From Sphingobacteriales bacterium (GTDB taxonomy: Bacteria > Bacteroidota > Bacteroidia > Chitinophagales > Chitinophagaceae), in contig SEFT01000004.1 in assembly GCA_004144175.1 (NCBI GenBank), positions 124,001 through 188,000 of the forward strand: a DNA stretch of 64,000 bases, written 5' to 3'. Below, in pieces: positions 23,939 to 34,033 of the stretch (the first letter of the stretch is position 1; each line of letters opens with the position of its first letter). A program made the translations under genes and the position numbers. A model generated the notes under the pieces. It saw only the letters and a program-made list of their open reading frames with translations, did not search any database and was not told where the DNA came from.

Positions 23939-26437
23939 TTATTCTAGCACAGTGAAACGCAAAGCAGCATGACCTATCCTGATGATGTACATACCTTTAC
24001 TCAACGTTGTTTCCAACCTAACGGATCCGTTTACAACCGGTATATGTTTTTGGTATACTACTTGCCCCAGGGCATTCGATATCTCGACATCTGTAGCGTC
24101 AAACGGAATACCCGTTATAACAAAATCCCCTTTGTTCGGATTAGGGTAGAGTTTCAAATTGCTGCTGTTCACATCGCTCATCCCTGCAGGAAACTGCATC
24201 CAAACCGTGTCTGATGCATTCTTTTGTTGCGCACAAGGGTCTTCGCTGATGATATCTACATGTATCATGTCCATATAAGAAAGCCCATACAGCTCAAGTG
24301 TAGCATACCGGGCACCAGGTAATATTACGCCATTCTTATACCACTGATACTTGGGCGTAGTACCTCCGTTCTTTACCACAGCGGTGAACTTTATTTTGTC
24401 GGCAGGGCGAACGTGCAGGCCAGGGTCAGCAGTTATTTCAACCGATGGCACCGTTACGATCGGCAGCACTATCATTTCAAAAGTGTCGGTACTAACTGTT
24501 ATCGGCACATTACAGACGTTATTGGCGGTCATAGCGCAATACACCTTATCGCCGGTAACCAGGCCAGTCGTCGCATAAATCAGTGCATTGGCTCCAGCTA
24601 CAGGTACATAGTTCTTATACCACTGGTACGAAGGAACGATGCCCGGCGTCTGCGGAAAAGCAACATAAGTAGCTGTGGCACCCAGGCAGATGGTATCGCC
24701 GGGGCTTATATATGCCCCTACTAATGGTTGCGTATTCACCACCACGTCTATCGTGTCCGCTTCCGACTCGCAATTATTCAATGTAGCTGTTACTGTGTAT
24801 TTGCCACCGTTTGGAAAAGCTACCCCCGGCAATATGTTGTTCCGGCTTGTTGAGGTGTAACCTTTTGGCCCGCTCCACTTATAAGTAGCATTGGGTACAG
24901 TAGAGGCCTGCAGATTTAAGTTTTCGCCGACGCACAGGGGCGTATTAGCCGATGCTACCGGCATAGGGGTAGCGGGTTGCACTGTCACATTCACTGTAGT
25001 GGTAGGCGAACTGCAGCCATTCACTATTACCTTTACGCCATATGCGCCGGACATGGCAATAGTCGCATTATTGCGTACCGTGTTTTGACCGCTGAAAGAA
25101 AATGCCGGGCCTGTCCAGATATAGATAGCGCCTGTAGAAGCCGAAGTAGCATTTAGATTGATTTGCCCATTAGTGCAAACCGGAGAATTAGAAGAAGCCG
25201 CGGGTGCGGTTGGTATCGGGTATACTTCAATATATGCTGTATCACTATCAGAACATCCATCCAGCGTACCGGTTACAATATAGCTGCCTGTCATAGCCAG
25301 CGTAGCAGGGCTACGGGATGGATTTTGCAGCGTCGAAGTAAACGACGCAGGGCCTGCCCAGCTAAAAGCAGTCCCTGCTAAAGATGCAGATCCCGACAGG
25401 TTCATAGTGAAGCCATCGCATACATGAGGATACGTTGCAAATGCAGTCCCCGGCTTTTGTTTAAGCCTTAGATCAGCGCTCATCACCCTGGAAGTGTCGG
25501 CAGGCGTTGTTGCTACAATACGCAGCTTATAGCCTGGTCCTGGCGTAATGGTAGAAGGTATAATGCCCTTTATTGTTCCACTGGTGGTACTTGCCCGTGT
25601 AGCCAGATTGGTGAATGTAGCAAAGCTGCCCGATGAATTGGACAGTTGCAGCGTAAAGACATTGCCGGCTGTAAAGTAGCCGGGGTTGGTTACTGTATAA
25701 GGTATCGATATGGTATCGCCGCGGCATATAGTAGTATCCGGCATGGTAAAAAATATAGGTGATGCCTGCCTTATCACTATCGAGTCGAGGTAATAATACG
25801 CGTAGCTCTGTGTTCCGCCAAACGGCACGGTCACAGTGCTTGTTGATGCATTATTATAAAAATTTCCGATAACGAACCGGTCGTAAGAGGAATCGGCCAC
25901 AAAATATTTGGATACTCTTACCCAGTTGGTTTGGTCGGTAATTGTCCCCAAGCTGTTATAGTCAACATGCGGCGGAATACCCAGCGGCCCGGTACCGGCA
26001 ACCGATGTGGGTGCATTCTTCAAAAAACGAACACCAATGTTATCAGATGCTATGGCGCACACATCGGCCAACGACAGCGACATGGAGATTTCATACATGA
26101 CACCTACCGTCATCGGCGTCGACAATGTAGTGCCTACATACTCTCTGTAATTACCAGTGTAGTGTGTGAGAAAGCCCATATAGCCATTGCCATGGGCAGC
26201 GGCCTGGTTACCAACAAAGTTTGCAGGCACACCTACAACGCCTCCAAAGTGGCAGGCATTAAAATAGTCCGGAGAACCGGCAGTATAGCTGATCCACCCG
26301 GTTGCATTCGGAACCTGGGCTGAAAAAGTGGGACAAGCGGTATAGCTTTCAAAACTACAGTTGGGTACCATATTTTGGCCAAGGGCTACAGATATACTGC
26401 CTGCAAGCAATACTAAAAACGTAAAGATCTTTTGCAT
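23939..26437 (-). CDS. T9SS-secreted multi-domain protein with Ig-like repeats
   Basis: 832 residues. A Sec signal peptide (about 1-20, ending ISVALGQ) is followed by an N-terminal module (VPNCSFESYTACP, WISYTAGSPDYFNACHFGG) seen in Bacteroidota surface proteins with gliding-related annotations. From about 320 to 740 there are repeated Ig-like units of PKD/CHU type (GTAFSWAGPASFTS, AIYIWTGPAFSFSG, ATYKWSGPKGYTS), each with a W-x-G-P core. The C-terminal about 75 residues form a type A T9SS sorting domain (LKLYPNPNKGDFVITG, NALGQVVYQ, LSKGMYIIRI). It is presumably displayed on or released from the cell surface; the ligand is unknown. Confidence 0.9.
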   Translation of the reverse strand: MQKIFTFLVLLAGSISVALGQNMVPNCSFESYTACPTFSAQVPNATGWISYTAGSPDYFNACHFGGVVGVPANFVGNQAAAHGNGYMGFLTHYTGNYREYVGTTLSTPMTVGVMYEISMSLSLADVCAIASDNIGVRFLKNAPTSVAGTGPLGIPPHVDYNSLGTITDQTNWVRVSKYFVADSSYDRFVIGNFYNNASTSTVTVPFGGTQSYAYYYLDSIVIRQASPIFFTMPDTTICRGDTISIPYTVTNPGYFTAGNVFTLQLSNSSGSFATFTNLATRASTTSGTIKGIIPSTITPGPGYKLRIVATTPADTSRVMSADLRLKQKPGTAFATYPHVCDGFTMNLSGSASLAGTAFSWAGPASFTSTLQNPSRSPATLAMTGSYIVTGTLDGCSDSDTAYIEVYPIPTAPAASSNSPVCTNGQINLNATSASTGAIYIWTGPAFSFSGQNTVRNNATIAMSGAYGVKVIVNGCSSPTTTVNVTVQPATPMPVASANTPLCVGENLNLQASTVPNATYKWSGPKGYTSTSRNNILPGVAFPNGGKYTVTATLNNCESEADTIDVVVNTQPLVGAYISPGDTICLGATATYVAFPQTPGIVPSYQWYKNYVPVAGANALIYATTGLVTGDKVYCAMTANNVCNVPITVSTDTFEMIVLPIVTVPSVEITADPGLHVRPADKIKFTAVVKNGGTTPKYQWYKNGVILPGARYATLELYGLSYMDMIHVDIISEDPCAQQKNASDTVWMQFPAGMSDVNSSNLKLYPNPNKGDFVITGIPFDATDVEISNALGQVVYQKHIPVVNGSVRLETTLSKGMYIIRIGHAALRFTVLE

Positions 26438-26672
26438 AGGAGTTAAGGTTATAAAAACACCCGAATATAATAATAATCTCTAAAGTCTCCTATTTATTGG
26501 CAACAAGTATTGTAATCCCGTTTGGTACGCCACAGCATTCTTTGTATTCGCAACATTTGAATGCTTGTCGCTAACAGGCAATCATCTACTTCAATAATAT
26601 TGCTTTTCAAACATTTACATCAACGATACAACGAACCAAAAATCAAATTCAATCTCACTAATAATTTTCATT
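26438..26672. other. Intergenic stretch upstream of the T9SS cargo
   Basis: A/T-rich, with no clear promoter match or hairpin. Confidence 0.35.
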
Positions 26673-26771
26673 ATGCTACTAGGATTTGGTCTGTTTACGG
26701 TGGCGGTTATTGAATTTGCCATAGCACGCGAAAAAGATGCTACAAATGAAAAAAGCAATTGGAATCAGTAG
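26673..26771 (+). CDS. Possible 32-residue membrane peptide
   Basis: A short open frame MLLGFGLFTVAVIEFAIARE followed by a charged tail (to SNWNQ). One hydrophobic segment of about 16 residues followed by positive and negative charges resembles small single-pass membrane proteins. There is no Shine-Dalgarno, and the assignment rests on composition only. Confidence 0.3.
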   Translation: MLLGFGLFTVAVIEFAIAREKDATNEKSNWNQ

Positions 26772-26842
26772 CCTATGTCCGTTGCCTGCACCCTTGGTAC
26801 GATTTTAAAAATAAGGTAATTGAGACCTAAGAATTAGTGAAG

Positions 26843-27109
26843 ATGGATACAACATTACTCTTTGAGCTGCCCGTAGCTGGCAAGGATATTAAGGCATTGG
26901 TCAACAGACATTGTATGAAAAATACAGTTTTCTATTCCGTAGAACTAATGGAAGAAAGCCATACAACCGCCTGTCATTTTATGGCTTACGACACCGTTGA
27001 GTGGATGTATAAGTTTATTGGCGACACCACGCCCATTGCTCTCCTTGAAAAGGAAGAAGAATTTTCAGAATTTATATTCAGGAGCTTCCACGACTACTGC
27101 CTTAGCTAA
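26843..27109 (+). CDS. Hypothetical protein
   Basis: 88 residues from the ATG at 26843 (MDTTLLFELPVAGKDIKALV). Balanced composition with beta strands and a helix (LLEKEEEFSEFIFRSFHDYC); looks folded and soluble. No family recognised. A strong bidirectional terminator follows at 27146. Confidence 0.55.
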   Translation: MDTTLLFELPVAGKDIKALVNRHCMKNTVFYSVELMEESHTTACHFMAYDTVEWMYKFIGDTTPIALLEKEEEFSEFIFRSFHDYCLS

Positions 27110-27145
27110 TATCGGTACCAACAGAAGGCATATACTATACAGCAT

Positions 27146-27185
27146 AAAACGACGATGCCGGCGTACATGCCGGCATCGTCGTTTT
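27146..27185. terminator. Bidirectional terminator
   Basis: GACGATGCCGGC / GCCGGCATCGTC with AAAAC and GTTTTT ends, between the convergent genes at 26843 and 27201. Confidence 0.9.
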
Positions 27186-27200
27186 TAGTTTATGCATCGC

Positions 27201-28974
27201 CTAATAACATTTACATACATTGAGGTCCCGAAGGGTATCTTTTATTTCATAGGTATTTACCTTGTATAGCACCGGTATTATTTTGCCACAAACATTTACC
27301 GACAGATCGATGGTGCTGCCCACCTTCACACTTCTCGTCTTCCATACACCGTTACGTACCTGCATAGCCAGATTATCATTGTAAAAATAATAACCCGAAG
27401 GCCTTATAATGCGCATCTCTTTGTCGGTAGCCTCGCCGCAATGTAGTGTCAGGTCTACAGTTACCACATCGTTCGGCTTTTCCGTCCATCCCGACACCTT
27501 GAACGGTTCATGTTTATACGAGGCATTTGTAGCTTCTGTGCTCCATACCTATGACGATCCGTAGTAGGAGGTTAGTTTCGTCTTTGACTGGAAAGACGCT
27601 TCGGACCCTGCATCATCGAACAATGCCCTGATGATAACTGCCTGCTTCAGATGTGCGCCCAGCATGCGCGTATAGGATTTTTGCACCGTATTGCCTGCTG
27701 CTGAAAAACTCATATCCAGTTTATACATAACCCGCAGGTTCTCCTCATCGGGTATCTGCGACTCCGGCGCCCCATCGAGCAAATGTGTATATTCTTTTAT
27801 AGATTTTGCCCTATGGAAAAAACCAATGTTGTTGCTCTGCATTTGTACGCGCAGCTGGCCATTACCGGCACGTTTTACGGTGGCCTGGACCGTTTTGTCT
27901 CCTTCTATACATCCTTCCAACATATCGCCTTCCTGTAGTGCTTTACTTGTCATGGGGTTATTTGCGCCATCCTTTACCACAAAGCTCGTAAACCAACCGC
28001 TTCCTTTGACCGGCGCAAGCAACACATCTTCGCCGCCGACACTTCCTACAAGCACCAGCGCTACAAGCGGCTCTTTTGCTACTGAGGACAACATTAAATC
28101 CCTTCGGTTTACTTTTTCGCCCGATAACGTAGATACGAGATCGTTATCAACTGCTCCGGGGCCCGGGTCTACTTCTGAAGTTGTAGCATGCTTCGTCTCA
28201 ACTGTTGTACGAGTGCTTCCAATATCTGATGCATTCGTGATGTAATATGCTCGTATAGAACCGGTATAGGTTGCTTGGGTCAGCTGTTTGCTTTTATTTA
28301 TATTCTCTTCAAACAGTTGATAGGTTTCATTCACACTGGCGCCACTTACATTAGAAACCGTGCGGTCAAGCGCGGAAATCGCGTTACCCTCTGCATCTTT
28401 GTAATAGTAGAACTGTGTTCCCGCGGGGAAAAAGACAGTGGTATTTTCTTTATCAAAGTAAACCGAATCTGTGGTTTTGGCTGCAGACAATGCACCCGTT
28501 TTGGTAAGACCAGATGCACCGGGCCTGCATCGAAAAGCTTCTGATCTTTGTACCTGCGGGCGGGTTCGATACGTTCATTATTTCGACCGAGGTCTCGTAA
28601 TGCGGATATTTCGTTGAAACGGATACTTCCGTAGTGACAGGAATAAAACCACTGCCATATATCAATACAGAGAATGTAGCATTGTCGCTGCTCATCGCAT
28701 GCGCTTTCAGCGTTAGTACGACCTTCCCGTTCTCGCATTCAAACGCTTTATCACCTGCATAGGTAAACACTTGGTCTGCATCCTGGCCCCGTACCTTCAC
28801 TTTGAGGTTAGAGGTAATAGCATCGCCGGTAGCCTGGTTGGCCACGTTTACAATTACGGTAGTGCTGGTTATGCTGGTATTCATATGCAGCCGTACGCCA
28901 TCATCTACTTTTTTGCAGGCAAAGGGAGAAACAGCAACAGCTGTCAAGAGTGCTGCGATAAGGAACTTTCTCAT
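27201..28974 (-). pseudogene. Interrupted lipoprotein gene (one frameshift, one in-frame TAG)
   Basis: The N-terminus at 28974 (MRKFLIAALLTAVAVSPFAC) is a lipoprotein signal with its Cys. The reading frame breaks in the AAAA/TTTT run at 28533-28536: one T too many on the coding strand; removing it lets SNPPAGTKIRSF continue into RCRPGASGLTKTGALSAAK. The frame then runs to an amber stop at 27549-27551 after LTSYYGSS and stays open beyond it (VWSTEATNASYKHEPFKVSG) to 27201. The intact protein would have been about 590 residues. It overlaps the upstream outer-membrane gene by ATGA, so the two formed an operon. Sequencing error could explain the frameshift but less easily the amber codon. No family recognised. 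Confidence 0.7.
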
Positions 28975-29701
28975 ATTGTTGACGCTAAGGGTTGTAATAT
29001 CTTTTTGCTTATTAATTTGTACGTAAAATTCAGCTGTACCTGAGGTAGCCACCTATACCCTTTCAAATTTTCGTAAAGAGGTTTCTGGTTTAGTTTATTT
29101 GGCTCCAGCAGATTAGTAGCATCTACTACCACCTCGGGCCTGCTCATATAGTATGTACCTACGTCAAACGTTACCCCGAATCGTTTTTTCGGGACAGGGC
29201 TACCTACGCTAAAACCGATGTACGGCGCAATGCCCGACCAGTTTGCAGTACCGGCAACCATACCTAGTTCTTCTTTGGTAACCGGCATTTTTGCAAAATA
29301 ATGGTCATCTACAGATGTTATCGTAGCTGTTATCCTGCTGCTGAAGAAGTAAGCCAGGCCGCCAACGATGGAAAACCGCCTTAAAGGCTTAGGCGTGTAC
29401 TCGGCCAATAAATGCACTTTGGAAAATCTTCCTTTTGCGTCTATCGCTATAAGCACTTCGTCCGCCTGTATATTATCCCTACTATATCCCGACGATATAA
29501 TGCTTGCGCCCAAACGCGCCGTGAGACGAGGCAGAATGCCCGCTTTACTTCAATACCAACACCGGTCATAAGACCCAGTGTAGCCGAAGCATTCAATGTA
29601 TTCTCAAAGGGCAAAGGCAGCCTTGTGTACATCGTGTCCTTCTGAGCTATGCATTTCAATGACATGAGAACGGACAAGATAGAGAGCAGGTATATACGCA
29701 T
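28971..29701 (-). pseudogene. Frameshifted outer-membrane beta-barrel-like gene
   Basis: The start at 29701 gives MRIYLLSILSVLMSLKCIAQ, a signal peptide, then MYTRLPLPFENTLNASATLG. The frame breaks at the TTT run 29544-29546: adding one base restores GIEV-KAGILPRLTARLGASI, which continues to 28971 with alternating-strand sequence (FGVTFDVGTYYMSRPEVVV; LPQVQLNFTYKLI) typical of a small outer-membrane barrel. The repaired product would be about 243 residues. The stop overlaps the start of the lipoprotein gene. Both genes of this pair carry lesions, which favours genuine decay over random error, though both frameshifts sit in homopolymers. Confidence 0.65.
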
Positions 29702-29878
29702 AGGAGAGCGTTTAGGTATCATTATTTGCGCTAATATAACACCTTAATGCGAACTTAAGTAACAAAATTAAATTTTATCACCCTTCGGCTGCACGCACCA
29801 AATTACAGTAAAACCCAAAGAGCCGTTCTATAGCCATGAGCGCCATTATCAGCATCGTAAGGGCACACCAGCAACGAA

Positions 29879-30622
29879 TCAGAGTAATAGTACGGAAAGC
29901 AAATAGTCGGCAAATAAGATGAGAATGCAACTCACCACTACAGCGGTAGTGGATGCACGACCAATCTCTAATGCGCCACCCTCTACATGGTAACCGTAGT
30001 ATGCAGGGATAATAGAAATAATAAGAGAAAATGTAAATGCCTTTACCATAGCAAAGAACAGATTATACGGCATAAAGCCCTGTGTAAGGCCTTGCTGGAA
30101 CTGCTCTTGAGTAAGAATGCTCGAGAACATACCGGCTACATAACCACCCCATATCGTAATAGCGATAGAAAGCGCTATCAGGCACGGAACCATAATAGCG
30201 GCCGCTATGATCTTAGGCAGCACGAGGTAAGTGCGAGAGTTAATACCCATAATCTCCAGTGCATCTATTTGCTCGCTTACGCGCATATTACCGAGCTCCG
30301 ATGCTATTTTGGAACCTACTACACCTGCCAGTACAATGCAGATAACCGTAGGCGAAAGCTCCAGGATGGCCGAGTCGCGGATGATCTGCGCTACCACAGG
30401 CTTTGGTACCAATGGGCTTATCAGCTGATAGGCTGTCTGGATGGTAAGTACTGCACCAAGGAAGAAAGAGATAATAACTACGATGGGCAACGAGCGTATA
30501 CCGATATCGTTGCACTGCTCCATAAATTCTTTCCAATACACCTTAGCATTTTCGGGCCGGCTAATAGAGCCTTTCAGCATAATGGCGATACGGCCAAAGT
30601 GCGTAAAGAATTTTTCAAACAT
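29879..30622 (-). CDS. mlaE: MlaE-type ABC transporter permease
   Basis: 247 residues of the MlaE/YrbE family: an N-terminal amphipathic helix, then about five membrane helices with the family blocks IVVIISFFLGAVLTIQTAYQ, ELSPTVICIVLAGVVGSKIA, ELGNMRVSEQIDALEIMGIN and FSLIISIIPAYYGYHVEGGA. In the Mla pathway this inner-membrane permease moves phospholipids between membranes with the MlaF ATPase and an MCE (MlaD) protein. The ATPase and MCE genes are not directly downstream here (the next genes are 150 bp away and unrelated); in Bacteroidota they may lie elsewhere. A TACATTTG element ends 5 nt before the ATG. Confidence 0.92.
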   Translation of the reverse strand: MFEKFFTHFGRIAIMLKGSISRPENAKVYWKEFMEQCNDIGIRSLPIVVIISFFLGAVLTIQTAYQLISPLVPKPVVAQIIRDSAILELSPTVICIVLAGVVGSKIASELGNMRVSEQIDALEIMGINSRTYLVLPKIIAAAIMVPCLIALSIAITIWGGYVAGMFSSILTQEQFQQGLTQGFMPYNLFFAMVKAFTFSLIISIIPAYYGYHVEGGALEIGRASTTAVVVSCILILFADYLLSVLLL

Positions 30623-30627
30623 AGTTG

Positions 30628-30635
30628 CAAATGTA
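30628..30635 (-). promoter_or_regulatory. -7 element of mlaE
   Basis: Reverse-strand TACATTTG (TAnnTTTG), 5 nt from the mlaE ATG, implying a leaderless transcript. Confidence 0.6.
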
Positions 30636-30650
30636 AGTATTCAATCAAAT

Positions 30651-30678
30651 AAAAATCCCGTACCAAGAGGTACGGGAT
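30651..30678 (-). terminator. Terminator of secDF
   Basis: ATCCCGTACC / GGTACGGGAT with a 4-nt loop and TTTTT on the reverse strand, 29 bp after the secDF stop. Confidence 0.9.
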
Positions 30679-30706
30679 CTTATTTATCGTCTTAAAAATT
30701 AATTGC

Positions 30707-33700
30707 TTACGCCAGCTTTTTCAGCTCTTCGATGCGTGCTTCACGATCTACCTCGTTCTTCAGCGCGTCGTTCTTATCCATATCTACCAATACCGGCGCA
30801 GCCACAAAGATAGATGAGTAAGTACCGGTGATAACACCCACAAGCATTGCAAAGGCAAAACCACGCGTCACCTCACCACCAAATACAAACAGGATAAGGA
30901 TAGTCAGGAACACGGTAAGCGATGTCATGATCGTACGACTCAGTGTATCGTTGATAGCGCGGTTGATAACGCTTTCTTTTCCTTCATTCGGATTTTTACG
31001 GAAGTACTCACGGATACGGTCGAATACGATAACGGTATCGTTCATCGAGAAACCGATAACGGTAAGTACTGCGGCAATGAAGTGCTGGTCTATCTCCAGG
31101 GCAAATGGTACGATGCCTTTGAAGAACGAGAACACTGCAAGTGTGATACATACGTCGTGCAACAGGGCAATGATAGTACCCACTGAGTACTGCCACTTGC
31201 GGAAGCGCAACAGGATGTAAACGAAGATGGCTGCCAGCGAGAACAATGTAGCCTGGATAGCGCCTTTCTTCAGGTCATCAGATATAGTAGGCAGTACTGT
31301 TTGAGAGCTCTGCAAATATTTCCTTTCAAAATCGTCCATGGATGTACCTGCGGGTACCATACCACCTGCCATCAATCCTTCGTGCAATTTAGTGCGAACC
31401 TGGCCTTCTACCTGCTGTCCTTGTTGCTCTATCAGGTAGCCGGTAGTGATATTCATTTGATTATCGCTACCGATTGTTTTCACGATAGGGTACTCACCAA
31501 ATACAGGTTTCAGTTTTTCACGTATCTCCGTTACCTGGTGTGGCTTGTCAAACTTAATAGTATAGCTACGGCCACCCGAGAACTCAACACCATAGTGGAA
31601 ACCGTTGAAGAACGAACCGATACCTGCCAGCAGCACCACGATAGATACAGCATAAGCTATTTTACGTGCACCGATGAAGTTGAAATGTGCCTTTTGGAAG
31701 ATTGACTTTGAAAGACCGGTAAAATATTTAAAGTGGCGGCCACGCTTCATGTACATATCGGTTACCAGGCGAGATACCAGGATACCGCAGAACAATGAAA
31801 GCAGGATACTGATGATCTGCGTAGTAGCAAAACCCAGTACCGGGCCAAGACCAAAGATAAACAGGATAACCGATGTGATAAGGATGGTAACGTGACCATC
31901 CAGTACAGGCGCCAGCGAGTTGTTATAACCTTTGCGGATCGCTTCCTCATACGATGCCCCCCCAGCCAGTTCCTCTTTTATGCGCTCAAATATGATAACA
32001 TTGGTATCTACCGCCATACCGATGCCCAGTACCAGACCCGCAATACCAGGCATAGTAAGTGTAGCATGCAATGCAGACAGGATACCAATTGTAAACAGTA
32101 CGTTCAGTACCAGCGAAATATTGGCAACCATACCACCGGTATTATAATATACCAGCATCAGTATGAATATAACCACAAAAGAAATAAGCAGCGAGTTCAT
32201 ACCGGCTGCAATAGACTCAGCACCCAGTGTAGGGCCTACGACTTGCTCTTGCACAATGCGTGCAGGCGCAGGCAGTTTACCAGATTTCAAGATGTTTGCA
32301 AGGTCAGTGGCATCTTCTACGGTAAAGTTACCGCTGATAGAAGTGTTACCATTAGGTATCTCACCGTTTACAAGTGGTGCAGAATAAACTTTATCATCCA
32401 GTACTACTGCTACGTAACGGCCTGCGTTATCGCCGGTCATTTTCTTCCATACACGCGCACCTGTTATATCCATCGACATAGCTACTTCAGGCTTACCGTT
32501 CAGCGGGTTATAGTCCATACGTGCATCCGTTACACGGTCGCCTTCTAGTTTTGACTCTCCACCCGGCGCTGTTCTGATAGCGTACAGATAAAGAGGAGCA
32601 TTCGCATTGCGCGCGCTTTTCTTATCTTCTGCACCGTAGAAGAAGCGGATGTTATTAGGAAACTTGTTTCTTACTACATCCAGGTTCAGGTATTGGTTCA
32701 GCTTTGCAGTGTCTTTTTTCAACACCATACCTACCACAGGGCCTTCGTTTACATTGCCCTGCTGGGTAATATTAGGGTACCATACGGCAAACAGCGGATT
32801 TTTCTTTTGTTGCTCCGCCAGTTGCAGAGAAGCAGAATCACCACCTTTAGCGGTAGTCGCTTCGGGCTTATTGCCCAGCAGCGATGTAAGGCTGGCTGTA
32901 TCATTACCTGCTACAGCAGCAGTGCCCGTAGTATCGCCGGCAGTAGTTGTTGCGCTGTCGGTAGTTGTTGTAGTAGTTTCTGTAGTGCCCGAGAGGTATG
33001 CAGCAAGTGCATCGTTGGCAGGTTGCAGCGCACTGATAACTTCGTTATTAGAATAAGTTTCGAAGAACTGAAGTTTTGCGGTCGACTGCAGGTACGTACG
33101 TACACGCTCCGGGTCGCGCACACCGGCCAGTTCTACGGTAATGATCCCTTTGTTCTCATCAAGGTTGATGTTAGGTGAAGCAACACCGAATTTATCGATA
33201 CGGGTAAGGAGTACATTATAAGTACGCTTAATGGCATCACTACCTTCTTTATTGATCTTTGCCAGTACTTGCTCATTAGTGCTTGCCAGTGTCAGGTCTT
33301 TTTCGCTTGGCTTAGTAAACAGGTAGGCAAGCTTACCATTGGGGTTGTTCTTTTTGAAAGCTTCACCAAATAGTGTAACAAAATTTGCCTGGCTGTTTGC
33401 CTTAGCCTTATTAGCATCAGCAATCGCCTTGTTCAAAGCAGCATCTTTCGGGTTGTTCGACATAGAACGTACCAGGTCGTCCAGGCTCACTTCCAGTGTC
33501 ACGTTCATACCACCTTGCAAGTCAAGGCCAAGGTTCAGTTCCTGCTCTTTAGCCTCCATGTAGGTGTACTTCTTCAGTAGCGGTACACTTACCACGGTTT
33601 CACCCTGCAAGCTGTCAATAATAGCATGATACTGTGCTTCGGATAATTTCTCCAGTTCTGCACCTTTCGCTTCCGGATGTTGTGCCTGTGCGAGACGTTC

Positions 33701-33817
33701 TGCCTTGCTGCGCGCCTTCTGCTCTACATTACGAACGATGAACGTAAATGATAACTGATACAGTGAAATAAGGATGAGCGCAACGGTGAAAAACTTCACC
33801 AACCCTTTTAATTGCAT
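30707..33817 (-). CDS. secDF: Single-chain protein translocase subunit SecDF
   Basis: 1036 residues: SecD (about 1-690) fused to SecF (about 700-1036). SecDF uses the proton gradient to pull exported proteins out of the SecYEG channel. Visible marks are DLQGGMNVTLEV near residue 100, AGVRDPERVRTYL in the P1 domain, GMAVDTNVIIFERIKEEL in the SecD membrane part, and GGRSYTIKF plus GFSMNDTVIVFDRIREYF in SecF. About residues 270-325 of the periplasmic domain are a Thr/Ala/Gly-rich low-complexity insertion (ETTTTTTDSATTTAGD). The fusion is the usual form in Bacteroidota. It has its own promoter (33877) and terminator. Confidence 0.97.
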   Translation of the reverse strand: MQLKGLVKFFTVALILISLYQLSFTFIVRNVEQKARSKAERLAQAQHPEAKGAELEKLSEAQYHAIIDSLQGETVVSVPLLKKYTYMEAKEQELNLGLDLQGGMNVTLEVSLDDLVRSMSNNPKDAALNKAIADANKAKANSQANFVTLFGEAFKKNNPNGKLAYLFTKPSEKDLTLASTNEQVLAKINKEGSDAIKRTYNVLLTRIDKFGVASPNINLDENKGIITVELAGVRDPERVRTYLQSTAKLQFFETYSNNEVISALQPANDALAAYLSGTTETTTTTTDSATTTAGDTTGTAAVAGNDTASLTSLLGNKPEATTAKGGDSASLQLAEQQKKNPLFAVWYPNITQQGNVNEGPVVGMVLKKDTAKLNQYLNLDVVRNKFPNNIRFFYGAEDKKSARNANAPLYLYAIRTAPGGESKLEGDRVTDARMDYNPLNGKPEVAMSMDITGARVWKKMTGDNAGRYVAVVLDDKVYSAPLVNGEIPNGNTSISGNFTVEDATDLANILKSGKLPAPARIVQEQVVGPTLGAESIAAGMNSLLISFVVIFILMLVYYNTGGMVANISLVLNVLFTIGILSALHATLTMPGIAGLVLGIGMAVDTNVIIFERIKEELAGGASYEEAIRKGYNNSLAPVLDGHVTILITSVILFIFGLGPVLGFATTQIISILLSLFCGILVSRLVTDMYMKRGRHFKYFTGLSKSIFQKAHFNFIGARKIAYAVSIVVLLAGIGSFFNGFHYGVEFSGGRSYTIKFDKPHQVTEIREKLKPVFGEYPIVKTIGSDNQMNITTGYLIEQQGQQVEGQVRTKLHEGLMAGGMVPAGTSMDDFERKYLQSSQTVLPTISDDLKKGAIQATLFSLAAIFVYILLRFRKWQYSVGTIIALLHDVCITLAVFSFFKGIVPFALEIDQHFIAAVLTVIGFSMNDTVIVFDRIREYFRKNPNEGKESVINRAINDTLSRTIMTSLTVFLTILILFVFGGEVTRGFAFAMLVGVITGTYSSIFVAAPVLVDMDKNDALKNEVDREARIEELKKLA

Positions 33818-33876
33818 AGGTTTATTTTATGATAACTATTATGATTACTATATGGTTGTATTGAAAACAGAGTGGG

Positions 33877-33884
33877 CAAAGATA
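33877..33884 (-). promoter_or_regulatory. -7 element of secDF
   Basis: Reverse-strand TATCTTTG, an exact TAnnTTTG match, giving a leader of about 55 nt before the secDF ATG. Confidence 0.55.
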
Positions 33885-34033
33885 GGATTTAATATAAAAA
33901 AATAAAGATTTGCGCGAAGTTTAAAGTTTTTTCGACAAAATCTTTCACAACGTAAGAATCTTTTAGCATTTTTTTAATGAATATGCTATTTTTACGAAGA
34001 GTTCCCTGTTTCTAAATAAAATTAGTAACCAAC

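Noticed and set aside
24351-25381. Several forward ORFs opposite the 23939 T9SS cargo
   Set aside because: Shadow frames of a long, well-supported gene with sorting domain.
28453-28560. Programmed frameshift in the lipoprotein gene
   Set aside because: A slippery TTTT run exists, but no stimulatory structure is evident, and the downstream TAG and the neighbour's frameshift argue for decay or sequence error.
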